Of a stretch of DNA of 64,000 bases, positions 17,056 through 24,542 are shown one piece after another. The position numbers and the translations under genes were made by a program. Origin of the DNA: Nonomuraea wenchangensis (GTDB lineage: Bacteria > Actinomycetota > Actinomycetes > Streptosporangiales > Streptosporangiaceae); contig NZ_FOHX01000005.1 of the NCBI RefSeq assembly GCF_900111685.1, positions 496,001 to 560,000 on the forward strand, given 5' to 3'. The first letter of the stretch is position 1. Every line of letters starts with the position of its first letter. The notes beneath the pieces are model-generated. The model searched no databases, was not told where the DNA came from, and saw only the letters and a program-made list of their open reading frames with translations.

Positions 17056-17095
17056 GCGCATCTAGATATGCGCCTGAACGCATGCCGGGATGCGT
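17056..17095. promoter_or_regulatory. Tandem operator between XRE and resolvase-like genes
   Basis: Two 18-bp palindromes share the form CGCAT-N6-ATGCG: GCGCAT-CTAGAT-ATGCGC (17056-17073) and ACGCAT-GCCGGG-ATGCGT (17078-17095). Their centres are 22 bp apart, two helical turns, so two dimers could bind on one face of the DNA. They lie in the divergent region of the XRE-Nudix pair and the resolvase-like pair and probably control both. Confidence 0.65.
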
Positions 17096-17172
17096 GATTG
17101 ATCATGGCCGTGCGCGTCGGCCGCTGGTCACTGTGGGATCACCCCTCCGCTGGCCAGTACGAAAGGCAGCCA

Positions 17173-17616
17173 ATGAGCACGCAGCACGCAGTACCAGAGC
17201 CGGTGATCGGCAAGGGCTTCCGGGCGGCCCGAGGCACTGGACCGGTCACGCATCCCGGATCGGCCCAGCCATCGCGACCACTCGCGGTCGGGTACGTACG
17301 CCTGCGGCCGGGCCCCGACACCGCGGAGTGCGACAACCTGGCCGAGAGCCTGCGCGGGTTCGCGGCACGGGTCGGGCTGGACATGGTCGACATCTACACC
17401 GACCGGCACGCCTACCGTCGTCCGGCATTCGGTGAACTCCTCCAAGCCCTGTGCCGTCCCGAGGTCAACGCCGTCATCATCCCCACGCCCGAGCATCTGT
17501 CGGAGTTCGACGGGCTCTATCAGGCCATGCGCGCCCTGATCGAGATAGAGACCGGCGCCGACGTCTTGGTGATGTCCCAGAATGACGAGGCAGACGATGA
17601 TCGCGCCGGTGAGTGA
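17173..17616 (+). CDS. Resolvase-like protein lacking catalytic serine
   Basis: A 147-residue protein whose core resembles the N-terminal domain of serine recombinases: LAVGYVRLRPGPDTAECDN, VDIYTDRHAYRRPAFGELL, then NAVIIPTPEHLSEFDGLY. The catalytic serine normally in 'YxRVS' is missing (VRLRP) and there is no C-terminal DNA-binding domain, so it cannot act as a normal recombinase. ATG 17173 has GAAAGG six bases upstream. A regulatory or remnant role next to the XRE/Nudix pair is possible. Confidence 0.7.
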   Translation: MSTQHAVPEPVIGKGFRAARGTGPVTHPGSAQPSRPLAVGYVRLRPGPDTAECDNLAESLRGFAARVGLDMVDIYTDRHAYRRPAFGELLQALCRPEVNAVIIPTPEHLSEFDGLYQAMRALIEIETGADVLVMSQNDEADDDRAGE

Positions 17617-18052
17617 CCGGTTCGCGCCCCTGCCGCCCGCCGTGCGCGCCTCAGAGCTCACCCTGTTGGCGCTGCACACCGCGATCACCATCGGCGGGCA
17701 GCTCGCGCGGATCACCGCCCGAGTGTGGGACCTGCCCCACCTTGAACACCTCGCCGAACAGGCCGCCGGGCACTTGCTCGCTCGCGCGGTCGAGGGCACG
17801 GGACACCCCGCCCCCAACCTCCGATACTCCGACATCGACCCCACGACGCTCGCCACGGTCGGCGTTCGGGTTCACCGCAGCGCCGATGCCCTGATCATCG
17901 ATGTGTGGGACACCGACCCCGTTCTACCGAGCACCACGCCACCTGACCGGCACCTGAGCGCCGTGGACTCCCTGGCGCGGCGCTGGGGCTCCTACCCGGC
18001 CCCGCGAGGCGGGAAAGTCGTGTGGGCCGAAGTTGGCCCCAAGGCTGCATAA
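17597..18052 (+). CDS. HATPase-like (anti-sigma kinase-like) protein
   Basis: A 151-residue protein. The C-terminal half resembles the GHKL ATPase fold of RsbW-like proteins (VGVRVHRSADALIIDVWDTDP, then LSAVDSLARRWGSYPAPRGGKVVWAEV), but the N-box and the G-rich lid are not clear, so ATP binding is uncertain. The N-terminal half is an Ala/Leu-rich helical region with no match I recognise. ATG 17597 is preceded by GAGG and overlaps the previous gene by 20 bases, so they are co-translated. Confidence 0.6.
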   Translation: MIAPVSDRFAPLPPAVRASELTLLALHTAITIGGQLARITARVWDLPHLEHLAEQAAGHLLARAVEGTGHPAPNLRYSDIDPTTLATVGVRVHRSADALIIDVWDTDPVLPSTTPPDRHLSAVDSLARRWGSYPAPRGGKVVWAEVGPKAA

Positions 18053-18069
18053 GTCCCTACAAACACAGC

Positions 18070-18099
18070 AACGCCGTGCCCGAAACCGGGTACGGCGTT
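18070..18099. terminator. Bidirectional hairpin terminator
   Basis: AACGCCGTGCCCG (18070-18082) pairs with CGGGTACGGCGTT (18087-18099) over 13 positions with one G-T wobble and a 4-base loop AAAC. It lies between the HATPase-like gene (plus) and the end of the tRNA cluster (minus) and can stop transcription from both sides. Confidence 0.8.
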
Positions 18100-18105
18100 A
18101 CAGAG

Positions 18106-18177
18106 TGGACGATACTGGGATTGAACCAGTGACCTCTTCCGTGTCAGGGAAGCGCTCTCCCGCTGAGCTAATCGTCC
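18106..18177 (-). tRNA. tRNA-Val (GAC)
   Basis: On the minus strand the sequence folds as a complete cloverleaf: acceptor GGACGAT pairs with ATCGTCC, discriminator A, D-arm TTAGCTCAGCGGGAGAGC, anticodon loop CTGACAC giving GAC, and T-arm with GGTTCAATCC. CCA is not encoded. Last gene of the Gly-Cys-Val cluster. Confidence 0.95.
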
Positions 18178-18182
18178 TTGTG

Positions 18183-18253
18183 AGGTGGCGACGGGATTTG
18201 AACCCGTGTGGACGGCTTTGCAGGCCGCTGCCTCGCCTCTCGGCCACGCCACC
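18183..18253 (-). tRNA. tRNA-Cys (GCA)
   Basis: Minus-strand cloverleaf with acceptor GGTGGCG / CGCCACC, discriminator U as usual for cysteine, anticodon loop CTGCAAA giving GCA, and T-loop GGGTTCAAATCCC. CCA not encoded. Five bases separate it from the valine tRNA. Confidence 0.95.
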
Positions 18254-18272
18254 GCGTCAACATCCCACTCCG

Positions 18273-18344
18273 AGCGGAAGACGGGATTCGAACCCGCGAC
18301 CCTCACCTTGGCAAGGTGATGCTCTACCACTGAGCCACTTCCGC
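18273..18344 (-). tRNA. tRNA-Gly (GCC)
   Basis: Minus-strand cloverleaf with acceptor GCGGAAG / CTTCCGC, anticodon loop TTGCCAA giving GCC, and T-loop GGGTTCGAATCCC. First of the three tRNAs; a -10-like TAGAGT lies at 18365-18360 on the minus strand, 15 bases upstream. Gly-Cys-Val order is typical of actinobacteria. Confidence 0.95.
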
Positions 18345-18386
18345 GTTGCTGCTTTCACAACTCTAGCGGGTTTTCCGCGTTGATGC

Positions 18387-19022
18387 TTACTTGCGGAGCT
18401 GCCGGGCCACGCTGCGCTCGGTGGCGGGCAGGCTGAGGAAGATCTCCAGGATGCGGGTGAGGCGGTGGACCTCGATGCGGTGGAAGGCCGGGCCCTCGGA
18501 GCGGGCCAGGACGAGGGCCAGCGCCAGCGGCGGCAGCGGGGCGTGGATGATGTGCGGCCCGCCGGGTAGGGTCATGGCGGCCGGGCGGGACGGCGCCTCG
18601 GCCGGGAGGTCGAGCTCCTGCGGGGCCCGCCAGCTCGCGTAGACCACCTGGCCGCCGGCGGTCGTGGCCGCCCAGTCGGCGCTGAACAGCACCGGCAGCG
18701 AGTCGACGAGCGTGGTCAGCGCGCGGTCGCCCGCCGTGGTGATGTATTTGAGTATCTCCAGCTCCGGATAGGTGCCGGGGGCCTCGCGGGTGGTCCAGAT
18801 CGCCTCGACGGCCACGCCCTCGACGCCCTCCAGGCTGCTGACGAGATCCTGGCGGGACGTGCTCTCCGGGCAGAAGATCGTCAGGTCGTCGAGCGCGGTG
18901 CCCGCGCCCCGGTCGAGGACGATCACCTGGGTGATGTCGGCCCCCGCCGCGCCCAGGACCCTGGTGACCTGCGCCAGGGAGCCCGGCTTGTCGGGCAGCC
19001 GCACGCGTACGCGAAGAAGCAT
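18387..19022 (-). CDS. ACT-domain amino-acid-binding protein
   Basis: A 211-residue protein beginning MLLRVRVRLPDKPGSLAQVTRVLGAAGADITQVIVLDR, a clear ACT domain: a small fold binding amino acids as an allosteric sensor. The rest (about 75-211) is a family-specific region with no catalytic domain I recognise. It is therefore a stand-alone sensor of unknown partner. The start codon lies in the divergent region shared with the dihydrouridine synthase gene. Confidence 0.8.
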   Translation of the reverse strand: MLLRVRVRLPDKPGSLAQVTRVLGAAGADITQVIVLDRGAGTALDDLTIFCPESTSRQDLVSSLEGVEGVAVEAIWTTREAPGTYPELEILKYITTAGDRALTTLVDSLPVLFSADWAATTAGGQVVYASWRAPQELDLPAEAPSRPAAMTLPGGPHIIHAPLPPLALALVLARSEGPAFHRIEVHRLTRILEIFLSLPATERSVARQLRK

Positions 19023-19103
19023 CCATCCCCCCTCACCGAGATGCCGATCACAGCCTATCGGCCGAATACCGGTCCGGGCCTGACCTGCGCTACAACTGGG
19101 CGG

Positions 19104-20213
19104 GTGAAGATTGGGCCTCTCGGAGTGTGGCCGCCGGTGGTGCTGGCGCCGATGGCGGGCATCACGAACGCGCCGTTCCGGGTGCTGTGCAGGGAGCAGG
19201 GCGCCGGGCTGTTCGTGTGCGAGATGATCACCACGCGCGGGCTGGTGGAGCGCAATCCCAAGACCATGCGGATGATCCGGTTCGACGACTCCGAGCGGCC
19301 GAGGAGCATCCAGCTCTACGGGGTGGACCCCGACATCGTGGGCCGGGCGGTCCGCATGATCGCCGAGGAGGGCCTCGCCGATCACGTCGATCTCAACTTC
19401 GGCTGCCCGGTGCCCAAGGTGACCAGGCGTGGGGGCGGGTCGGCGCTGCCGTACAAACGCGGCCTGCTGCGCCGCATCCTGCGGGCCGCGGTCGCGAACG
19501 CCGGTGCGCTGCCCGTGACGATGAAGATGCGCAAGGGCATCGACGACGACCACCTGACCTACCTCGACGCGGGGCGCATCGCGGCCGAGGAGGGCGTCGC
19601 GGCGATCGCGCTGCACGCCCGTACGGCCCGGCAGCACTACGGCGGGGTCGCCGACTGGGCGGCGATCGCCCGGCTGAAGGAGGCCGTGCCGGAGATCCCC
19701 GTGCTGGGCAACGGCGACATCTGGTGCGCCGACGACGCCCTGCGCATGGTGGCCGAGACCGGCTGCGACGGCGTGGTGGTGGGGCGCGGCTGCCTGGGCC
19801 GCCCGTGGTTGTTCAAGGACCTGGAGAACGCCTTCAACGGCAGCCCCGAGCGGGTCCGTCCCACGCTCGGCGAGGTGGCCGGGATGATGATCAGGCACGC
19901 CGAGGGGCTGGCCGGCTGCTTCGACATCGAGCGCTACGCCGTCGCCGACTTCCGCAAGCACGTCGGCTGGTATCTGAAGGGCTTCACGGTCGGCGCCCCG
20001 CTGCGGCGCGAGCTGGCCACGGCCGAGTCGCTCGACGGGCTGCGGGAGGGCCTCGCCAAGCTGGAGCACGACCAGCCGTGGCCGCCCCACACCGACACGC
20101 CGCGCGGCAAGTCGGGCGAGCGGTCGAAGGTGCTCCTGCCGGACGGCTGGCTGGACGACCCGTGGGACGGCGCGGTGCCGCAGGACGCCGAGTCCGAGGT
20201 GTCCGGCGGCTGA
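19104..20213 (+). CDS. dus: tRNA-dihydrouridine synthase
   Basis: A 369-residue FMN enzyme that reduces uridines in the tRNA D-loop. Visible signatures: APMAGITNAPFR at the start, DLNFGCPVPKVTRRGGGSAL containing the catalytic Cys in NFGCP, HARTARQHYGG, and the phosphate-binding GNGDIW and VGRGCLGRPW. GTG 19104 begins MKIGPLGVWPPVVLAPMAG; a -10-like TACAAC (19091-19096) lies 7 bases upstream, suggesting a leaderless mRNA. Confidence 0.93.
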   Translation: MKIGPLGVWPPVVLAPMAGITNAPFRVLCREQGAGLFVCEMITTRGLVERNPKTMRMIRFDDSERPRSIQLYGVDPDIVGRAVRMIAEEGLADHVDLNFGCPVPKVTRRGGGSALPYKRGLLRRILRAAVANAGALPVTMKMRKGIDDDHLTYLDAGRIAAEEGVAAIALHARTARQHYGGVADWAAIARLKEAVPEIPVLGNGDIWCADDALRMVAETGCDGVVVGRGCLGRPWLFKDLENAFNGSPERVRPTLGEVAGMMIRHAEGLAGCFDIERYAVADFRKHVGWYLKGFTVGAPLRRELATAESLDGLREGLAKLEHDQPWPPHTDTPRGKSGERSKVLLPDGWLDDPWDGAVPQDAESEVSGG

Positions 20214-20226
20214 GCCCGCGAGAAGG

Positions 20227-21381
20227 TCAGCGGACGACCGGGAGCGGGCCGCGGTCCGCGGGGAAGAGCTGGTCGTCGAGGTGGGCGACGGCGTACTCGA
20301 TGGCGCCCACCACCACGCACTCGTCCCCGAGCGTCGAGGCCCGCACCTCCGGCATCCGCATGCACCGCTTCTCCAGCCGCCGCCGCAGCGGCTCCAGGAG
20401 CACGTCGGACGAGCGCGAGAACCCGCCGCCGAGCACCACCATCTGCGGGTCCAGGATGAGCACCATGGCGGCGGTGCCCACGGCGAGGTCGTCGACGTAA
20501 CGCTCGACGCACGCGATCGCGACCGGGTCGCCGTTGCGGGCGGCGGCGAGGGTGTGGCCGGCCGCGTCCTCCGGCGGGACGCCCTCGGGCACGCAGGCGC
20601 AGGTGTTGAGATGCTCGGGCGCGTCGAACCAGCGGGACTCGGGCAGCATGGCGACCTCCCCGGCCGCCGCGCCGAACCCCCGGTGCACCTTGCCGTCGAT
20701 CACCAGGCCCGCGCCCATGCGCAGCCCGACGTGCAGGAACACCACGTCCCTGGCGCCCTGGGCGACGCCGCGCCTGGTCTCGGCCATGGCGGCCAGGCGG
20801 CTGTCGTTCTCGACGAGCACGGGGCAGGGGAACATCTCGCGCAGGCGTCCCGCGAGGTCGAGGTCGCGCCAGGCGGGGACGGCGGCGGAGTAGATGACCC
20901 GGCCCTCGACGTCGATGACGCCGATGGTGCCGACGGCGACCGTCCAGAGGTCGGAGACGGAGGTGCGGCTCAGCGTCAGGCAGCCCTCGACGGCCCGTTC
21001 GATCGCGGCCAGGCGCTCCTCCAGCGGGGCGTCGGGCAGCACCGGCTGCCGGGTCTCGGCCAGGATCTCCCCGTCCAGGTCGGACAGGGCGGCGCGGATG
21101 TTGTGACCCCCTATGTCGACGCCCACCAGGTAGCCGCTGTCGGCGCGGAAGCGGTAGCGGCGGGCGGGCCGGCCCATCGTGCCGGGGCTGGGCGGCACCT
21201 CCTCCACCCAGCCGAGCCCCATCAGCTCGTCGGTGACCTCCTTCATCGACGGCCGCGACAGCCCCGTGCGCTCGGCGAGCGCCGACAGCGTGAGCGGACC
21301 CGCCCGGCGCAGCGCGCGGATGGCGGTCAGCGAGTTGAGCTGGCGCAGCCGGGACAGGTCGCCGCCGCGTAGGTCCGCCAT
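20227..21381 (-). CDS. ROK-family repressor of glycan operon
   Basis: A 384-residue regulator with an N-terminal winged helix (LTLSALAERTGLSRPSMKEVTDELMGLGWV) and a ROK sugar-binding domain (VGVDIGGHNIRAAL, VLVENDSRLAAMAE, GLRMGAGLVIDGKVHRGFGAAAGE). The usual zinc motif CxCGxxGCxE is degenerate (CACVPEGV), so structural zinc is probably absent. It is divergent from the glycan operon and is its probable regulator, sensing a sugar released from the substrate. Confidence 0.9.
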   Translation of the reverse strand: MADLRGGDLSRLRQLNSLTAIRALRRAGPLTLSALAERTGLSRPSMKEVTDELMGLGWVEEVPPSPGTMGRPARRYRFRADSGYLVGVDIGGHNIRAALSDLDGEILAETRQPVLPDAPLEERLAAIERAVEGCLTLSRTSVSDLWTVAVGTIGVIDVEGRVIYSAAVPAWRDLDLAGRLREMFPCPVLVENDSRLAAMAETRRGVAQGARDVVFLHVGLRMGAGLVIDGKVHRGFGAAAGEVAMLPESRWFDAPEHLNTCACVPEGVPPEDAAGHTLAAARNGDPVAIACVERYVDDLAVGTAAMVLILDPQMVVLGGGFSRSSDVLLEPLRRRLEKRCMRMPEVRASTLGDECVVVGAIEYAVAHLDDQLFPADRGPLPVVR

Positions 21382-21509
21382 TCGCCGTGTCCTTAGGTAG
21401 GTCTCCTGTTTATGTCACGCATTATGCCAGGGATCAAGGGGTGTACGAGCGCGGATCACCCGTGCTACTAATGAAGCGCTCCTTCGTAAGTTGACAGGAA
21501 AGAGGACTG
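21382..21509. promoter_or_regulatory. Divergent control region of glycan operon
   Basis: Two similar 11-base words lie in opposite orientation: CTTAGGTAGGT (21392-21402) and, on the minus strand, CTTACGAAGGA (21490-21480), agreeing at 9 of 11 positions; they are candidate half-sites for the ROK protein. TACTAAT (21466-21472) is a possible -10 for the operon. GAAAGAGGA just before 21510 is the ribosome binding site. Confidence 0.4.
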
Positions 21510-22823
21510 ATGTCGTTCGTTGACATCGGCGAGGTCGCGTACGTCCCCGGCTCGGCCCGGGTGTTCGAGCACGGCTGGCAGTCGTGGAGCCCCACGGGCG
21601 CCTATCGCCTGGACGAGACCCCGCCCCGGCCCGCGAACGGGACGATACAGATCCTCTGCTACCGCCCCGGCACGCCGGTCCCCGAGCGCTCGTTCCAGGG
21701 AGAGGGCCTGCTCGCGGTCGAGACCGGCGACGGCTCCGTGGAGCTGTGGTCCGCCACCGGACCCCACGAGGTGCCCTCGATCCGGGCCCGCGAGGAGGGC
21801 GGCCGGCTGGTGATCTCGGCCGACGCCCCGGTCCGCCACCACCGCGTCGAGAGCGATCTAGGCACGGCCCTGCGCGGGTGGGCCGAGACGATGGCCGACG
21901 CCGCGTCCGCGCCGCGCACGTTCCCCGCCGTCCCGCCCATGTGGTGCACCTGGTACGGCTACTGGGACAAGGTCGTCGAGGCCGACGTCCTGGAGAACCT
22001 GGACCTGGCCACCCGCCACGGCCTGCCCGCCGACATGTTCCTCGTCGACGACGGCTACGAGGCCGGCATCGGCGACTGGCTGGACCCCCGACCCGGCTTC
22101 GGCTCGCTCGCCCGCGCCGTGGACGCCGTCACCGGCACCGGCCGCCGCGCCGGCATCTGGACCGCCCCCTTCCTGGTCGGCCACGACAGCCGCCTGTACC
22201 GGGAGCATCCCGACTGGCTGGTCGGCGGCGCGTACGCGGGCCGCATGTGGAACCAGGACCTCGCCGTCCTCGACGTCACCCACCCGGACGCCGCCGAGCA
22301 CCTGACGCGGGTCTTCCGCACGTTCGCCGGCATGGGGATCACCCACTTCAAGCTCGACTACCTGTACGCCGGCGCGCTCCCCGGCCGCCGCCACGAGGAC
22401 CTCGACCCGATCGCCGCCTACCGGCGCGGCCTGGAGCTGGTCCGGCGGGGCGCCGGCGAGGAGGCCACGCTGCACGGCTGCGGCGCCCCGATGCTGCCCA
22501 GCATCGGCCTGGTGGACGTCATGCGGGTCAGCCCCGACATCGCGCTCACCCTGCGGCCGAGGTCCGGGGACATCAGCCAGCCCTCGCAGCTCGGCGCCCG
22601 ACTCACCGGCGCGGCGCGGGAGTTCCTGCACGCCCGGTGGTGGGTCAACGACCCGGACTGCATCGTCGTCCGCCCCGAGATGGAGGCGCGGCGGGAGTGG
22701 GCGGCGCACGTGGCCGCCACCGGCGGGTTACGCGGCTCCAGCGACCCGATCGCCGCCCTGGACGACTGGGGCATGGAGACGACCAGGCGGCTGCTGGTCC
22801 CCACCGCCACGGATCCGTCGTGA
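21510..22823 (+). CDS. Alpha-galactosidase-like enzyme, GH36
   Basis: A 437-residue cytosolic melibiase-type glycosidase, shorter than classical GH36 enzymes because the N-terminal supersandwich domain is reduced. Catalytic landmarks: MWCTWYGYWDKV, FLVDDGYE, the nucleophile Asp283 in FKLDYLY, and the acid/base Asp343 in RVSPD. It should cleave terminal alpha-galactosyl or alpha-N-acetylgalactosaminyl residues after import, as no signal peptide is present. First gene of the operon; the next permease start overlaps its stop (GTGA). Confidence 0.88.
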   Translation: MSFVDIGEVAYVPGSARVFEHGWQSWSPTGAYRLDETPPRPANGTIQILCYRPGTPVPERSFQGEGLLAVETGDGSVELWSATGPHEVPSIRAREEGGRLVISADAPVRHHRVESDLGTALRGWAETMADAASAPRTFPAVPPMWCTWYGYWDKVVEADVLENLDLATRHGLPADMFLVDDGYEAGIGDWLDPRPGFGSLARAVDAVTGTGRRAGIWTAPFLVGHDSRLYREHPDWLVGGAYAGRMWNQDLAVLDVTHPDAAEHLTRVFRTFAGMGITHFKLDYLYAGALPGRRHEDLDPIAAYRRGLELVRRGAGEEATLHGCGAPMLPSIGLVDVMRVSPDIALTLRPRSGDISQPSQLGARLTGAAREFLHARWWVNDPDCIVVRPEMEARREWAAHVAATGGLRGSSDPIAALDDWGMETTRRLLVPTATDPS

Positions 22824-23701
22824 CCAGAGGCCGCAGGGGCGGGCTGCACGCCTACCTCTTCATCGGGCCCAGCCTCTTCGGCGTGGTGGCGTTCCTGCTG
22901 CTCCCGATGGTCATCGTCTTCGTGCTGAGCCTGTTCGACTGGGAGCTGCTGTCCGCGCCCGAGTTCGCCGGCCTGGACAACTACCGCCGCCTGGCCGCCG
23001 ACGGCGGCACCTGGCACTCGCTCCTCGTCACCGTCGGCTACGTCCTGCTGTCCATCCCGCTGCAGACCGTCCTCGCCCTCGCGCTGGCGGTGCTGCTGGA
23101 CCGGCGGGTGAAGGGCCTGCGGTTCTACCGCTCGCTGTTCGTGGTGCCGTGGATGGCGACCCCGATCGTCCTCGGGCTCGTCTGGCAGTGGATCTTCGAT
23201 CCGCGCGACGGCGCGATCAACAGGGCGCTGGCCCTGGTCGGCGTGACCGGCCCCGACTGGCTGTCCGACCCGTCCTGGGCGCTGCCGGCCGTCGCGCTGG
23301 TCAGCGTCTGGCAGTACACCGGCTACAACATGCTGTTCTTCCTGGCCGGCCTGCAGGGCATCCCGCGCGAGCTGCACGACGCCGCCGCCGTGGACGGCGC
23401 GGGGCCGCGCCAGCGCTTCTGGCGGGTGACGCTGCCGCTGCTCAACCCCACGATGTTCTTCGTCACGGTGACCAACCTCATCGGCGCCTTCCAGGTGTTC
23501 GACACGGTGTACGCGATGACGGACGGCGGGCCGAGCCACAGCACCGAGGTCCTGAACTTCCGCATCTTCCAGACCGCGTTCAAGGAGTTCGACTTCGGCT
23601 ACGCGGCCACGCTGTCGACGCTGCTGTTCGCGGTCATCTTCGCGGTGACGCTGGCGCAGGTCCGGTTCTTCGGCAAGCGCACCACCTACGACCTGAGCTG
23701 A
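22820..23701 (+). CDS. Sugar ABC transporter permease (MalF type)
   Basis: A 293-residue CUT1 permease with six predicted helices and EAA loop HDAAAVDGAGPRQRFWRVTLP. GTG 22820 overlaps the stop of the GH36 gene, indicating coupling. Works with the next permease and the binding protein; no ATPase gene nearby. Confidence 0.92.
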   Translation: MTRGRRGGLHAYLFIGPSLFGVVAFLLLPMVIVFVLSLFDWELLSAPEFAGLDNYRRLAADGGTWHSLLVTVGYVLLSIPLQTVLALALAVLLDRRVKGLRFYRSLFVVPWMATPIVLGLVWQWIFDPRDGAINRALALVGVTGPDWLSDPSWALPAVALVSVWQYTGYNMLFFLAGLQGIPRELHDAAAVDGAGPRQRFWRVTLPLLNPTMFFVTVTNLIGAFQVFDTVYAMTDGGPSHSTEVLNFRIFQTAFKEFDFGYAATLSTLLFAVIFAVTLAQVRFFGKRTTYDLS

Positions 23702-23707
23702 GGAGCC

Positions 23708-24517
23708 ATGGCCAAGCGTGTCCTCCTGTACGCCGTGCTCACGATCGGCGCGTTCGTGTCGGTGTTCCCGTACCTGCTGGTGGTGCTGACCGCGTTCAAG
23801 ACGCAGGCGCAGCTCAGCTCGACCGCGCCGTGGCTGCCCGGACTGCCGCCGACGGCGGGCAACCTCGCCACGATGCTGGCCGGCGACTTCCCCCGCTACG
23901 TGCTCAACACGGCGGTGATGACGGCGCTGCTGACGGCCGGGCAACTGGTGTTCACCACGTTCGCCGCCTACGCCTTCGCCCGGCTGCGCTTCCGCGGCAG
24001 GGACGTGCTGTTCTGGCTGTACGTGGCCACCATGATGGTGCCGAGCGCCGTCACCATGATCCCGCTCTTCCTCATCATGCGGGAGCTGGGCCTGGTCAAC
24101 ACCTGGTACGGCCTGCTCGCCCCCTACATCCTCGGCACCCCGTACGGGATCTTCCTGATGCGGCAGTTCTTCAAGAGCCTGCCCGCCGGGCTGGAGGAGG
24201 CGGCCCGCATCGACGGGGCCGGGCAGCTGACGATCCTGCTGCGCGTGCTGCTGCCGCTGTGCCGGCCCGCGCTCGGCACGCTCGCCATCATCACCGTCAT
24301 CTCGTCGTGGAACAGCTTCCTGTGGCCGCTGATCATCACCAGCGGCGACGACACCCGCGTGATCACCGTCGCCATCGCCACGCTCAAGTCCGGCATCGGC
24401 GTCGACTACCACCTCATGATGGCCGGCAGCCTGATCGCCCTGGTGCCGATGGTGGCCGTCTTCGTCTTCTTCCAGAGACACATCGTCAGGTCGGTGGTCC
24501 TCACCGGCCTCAAATGA
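23708..24517 (+). CDS. Sugar ABC transporter permease (MalG type)
   Basis: A 269-residue CUT1 permease with six predicted helices and EAA loop EEAARIDGAGQLTILLRVLLP. GAGGAG immediately precedes the ATG. It lies 6 bases after its partner permease. Confidence 0.92.
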   Translation: MAKRVLLYAVLTIGAFVSVFPYLLVVLTAFKTQAQLSSTAPWLPGLPPTAGNLATMLAGDFPRYVLNTAVMTALLTAGQLVFTTFAAYAFARLRFRGRDVLFWLYVATMMVPSAVTMIPLFLIMRELGLVNTWYGLLAPYILGTPYGIFLMRQFFKSLPAGLEEAARIDGAGQLTILLRVLLPLCRPALGTLAIITVISSWNSFLWPLIITSGDDTRVITVAIATLKSGIGVDYHLMMAGSLIALVPMVAVFVFFQRHIVRSVVLTGLK

Positions 24518-24542
24518 GAACCGAACAAGAAGAGGTCAGCGA

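Noticed and set aside
15000-18400. Complete integrative element with att sites
   Set aside because: No integrase, replication or transfer gene and no duplicated tRNA 3' end seen; only the remnant hypothesis is kept.
21584-23701. 705-codon open frame on the plus strand over the GH36 gene
   Set aside because: Its N-terminal part is an Arg/Pro-rich frame shadow; only its end is real and is the permease starting at 22820.
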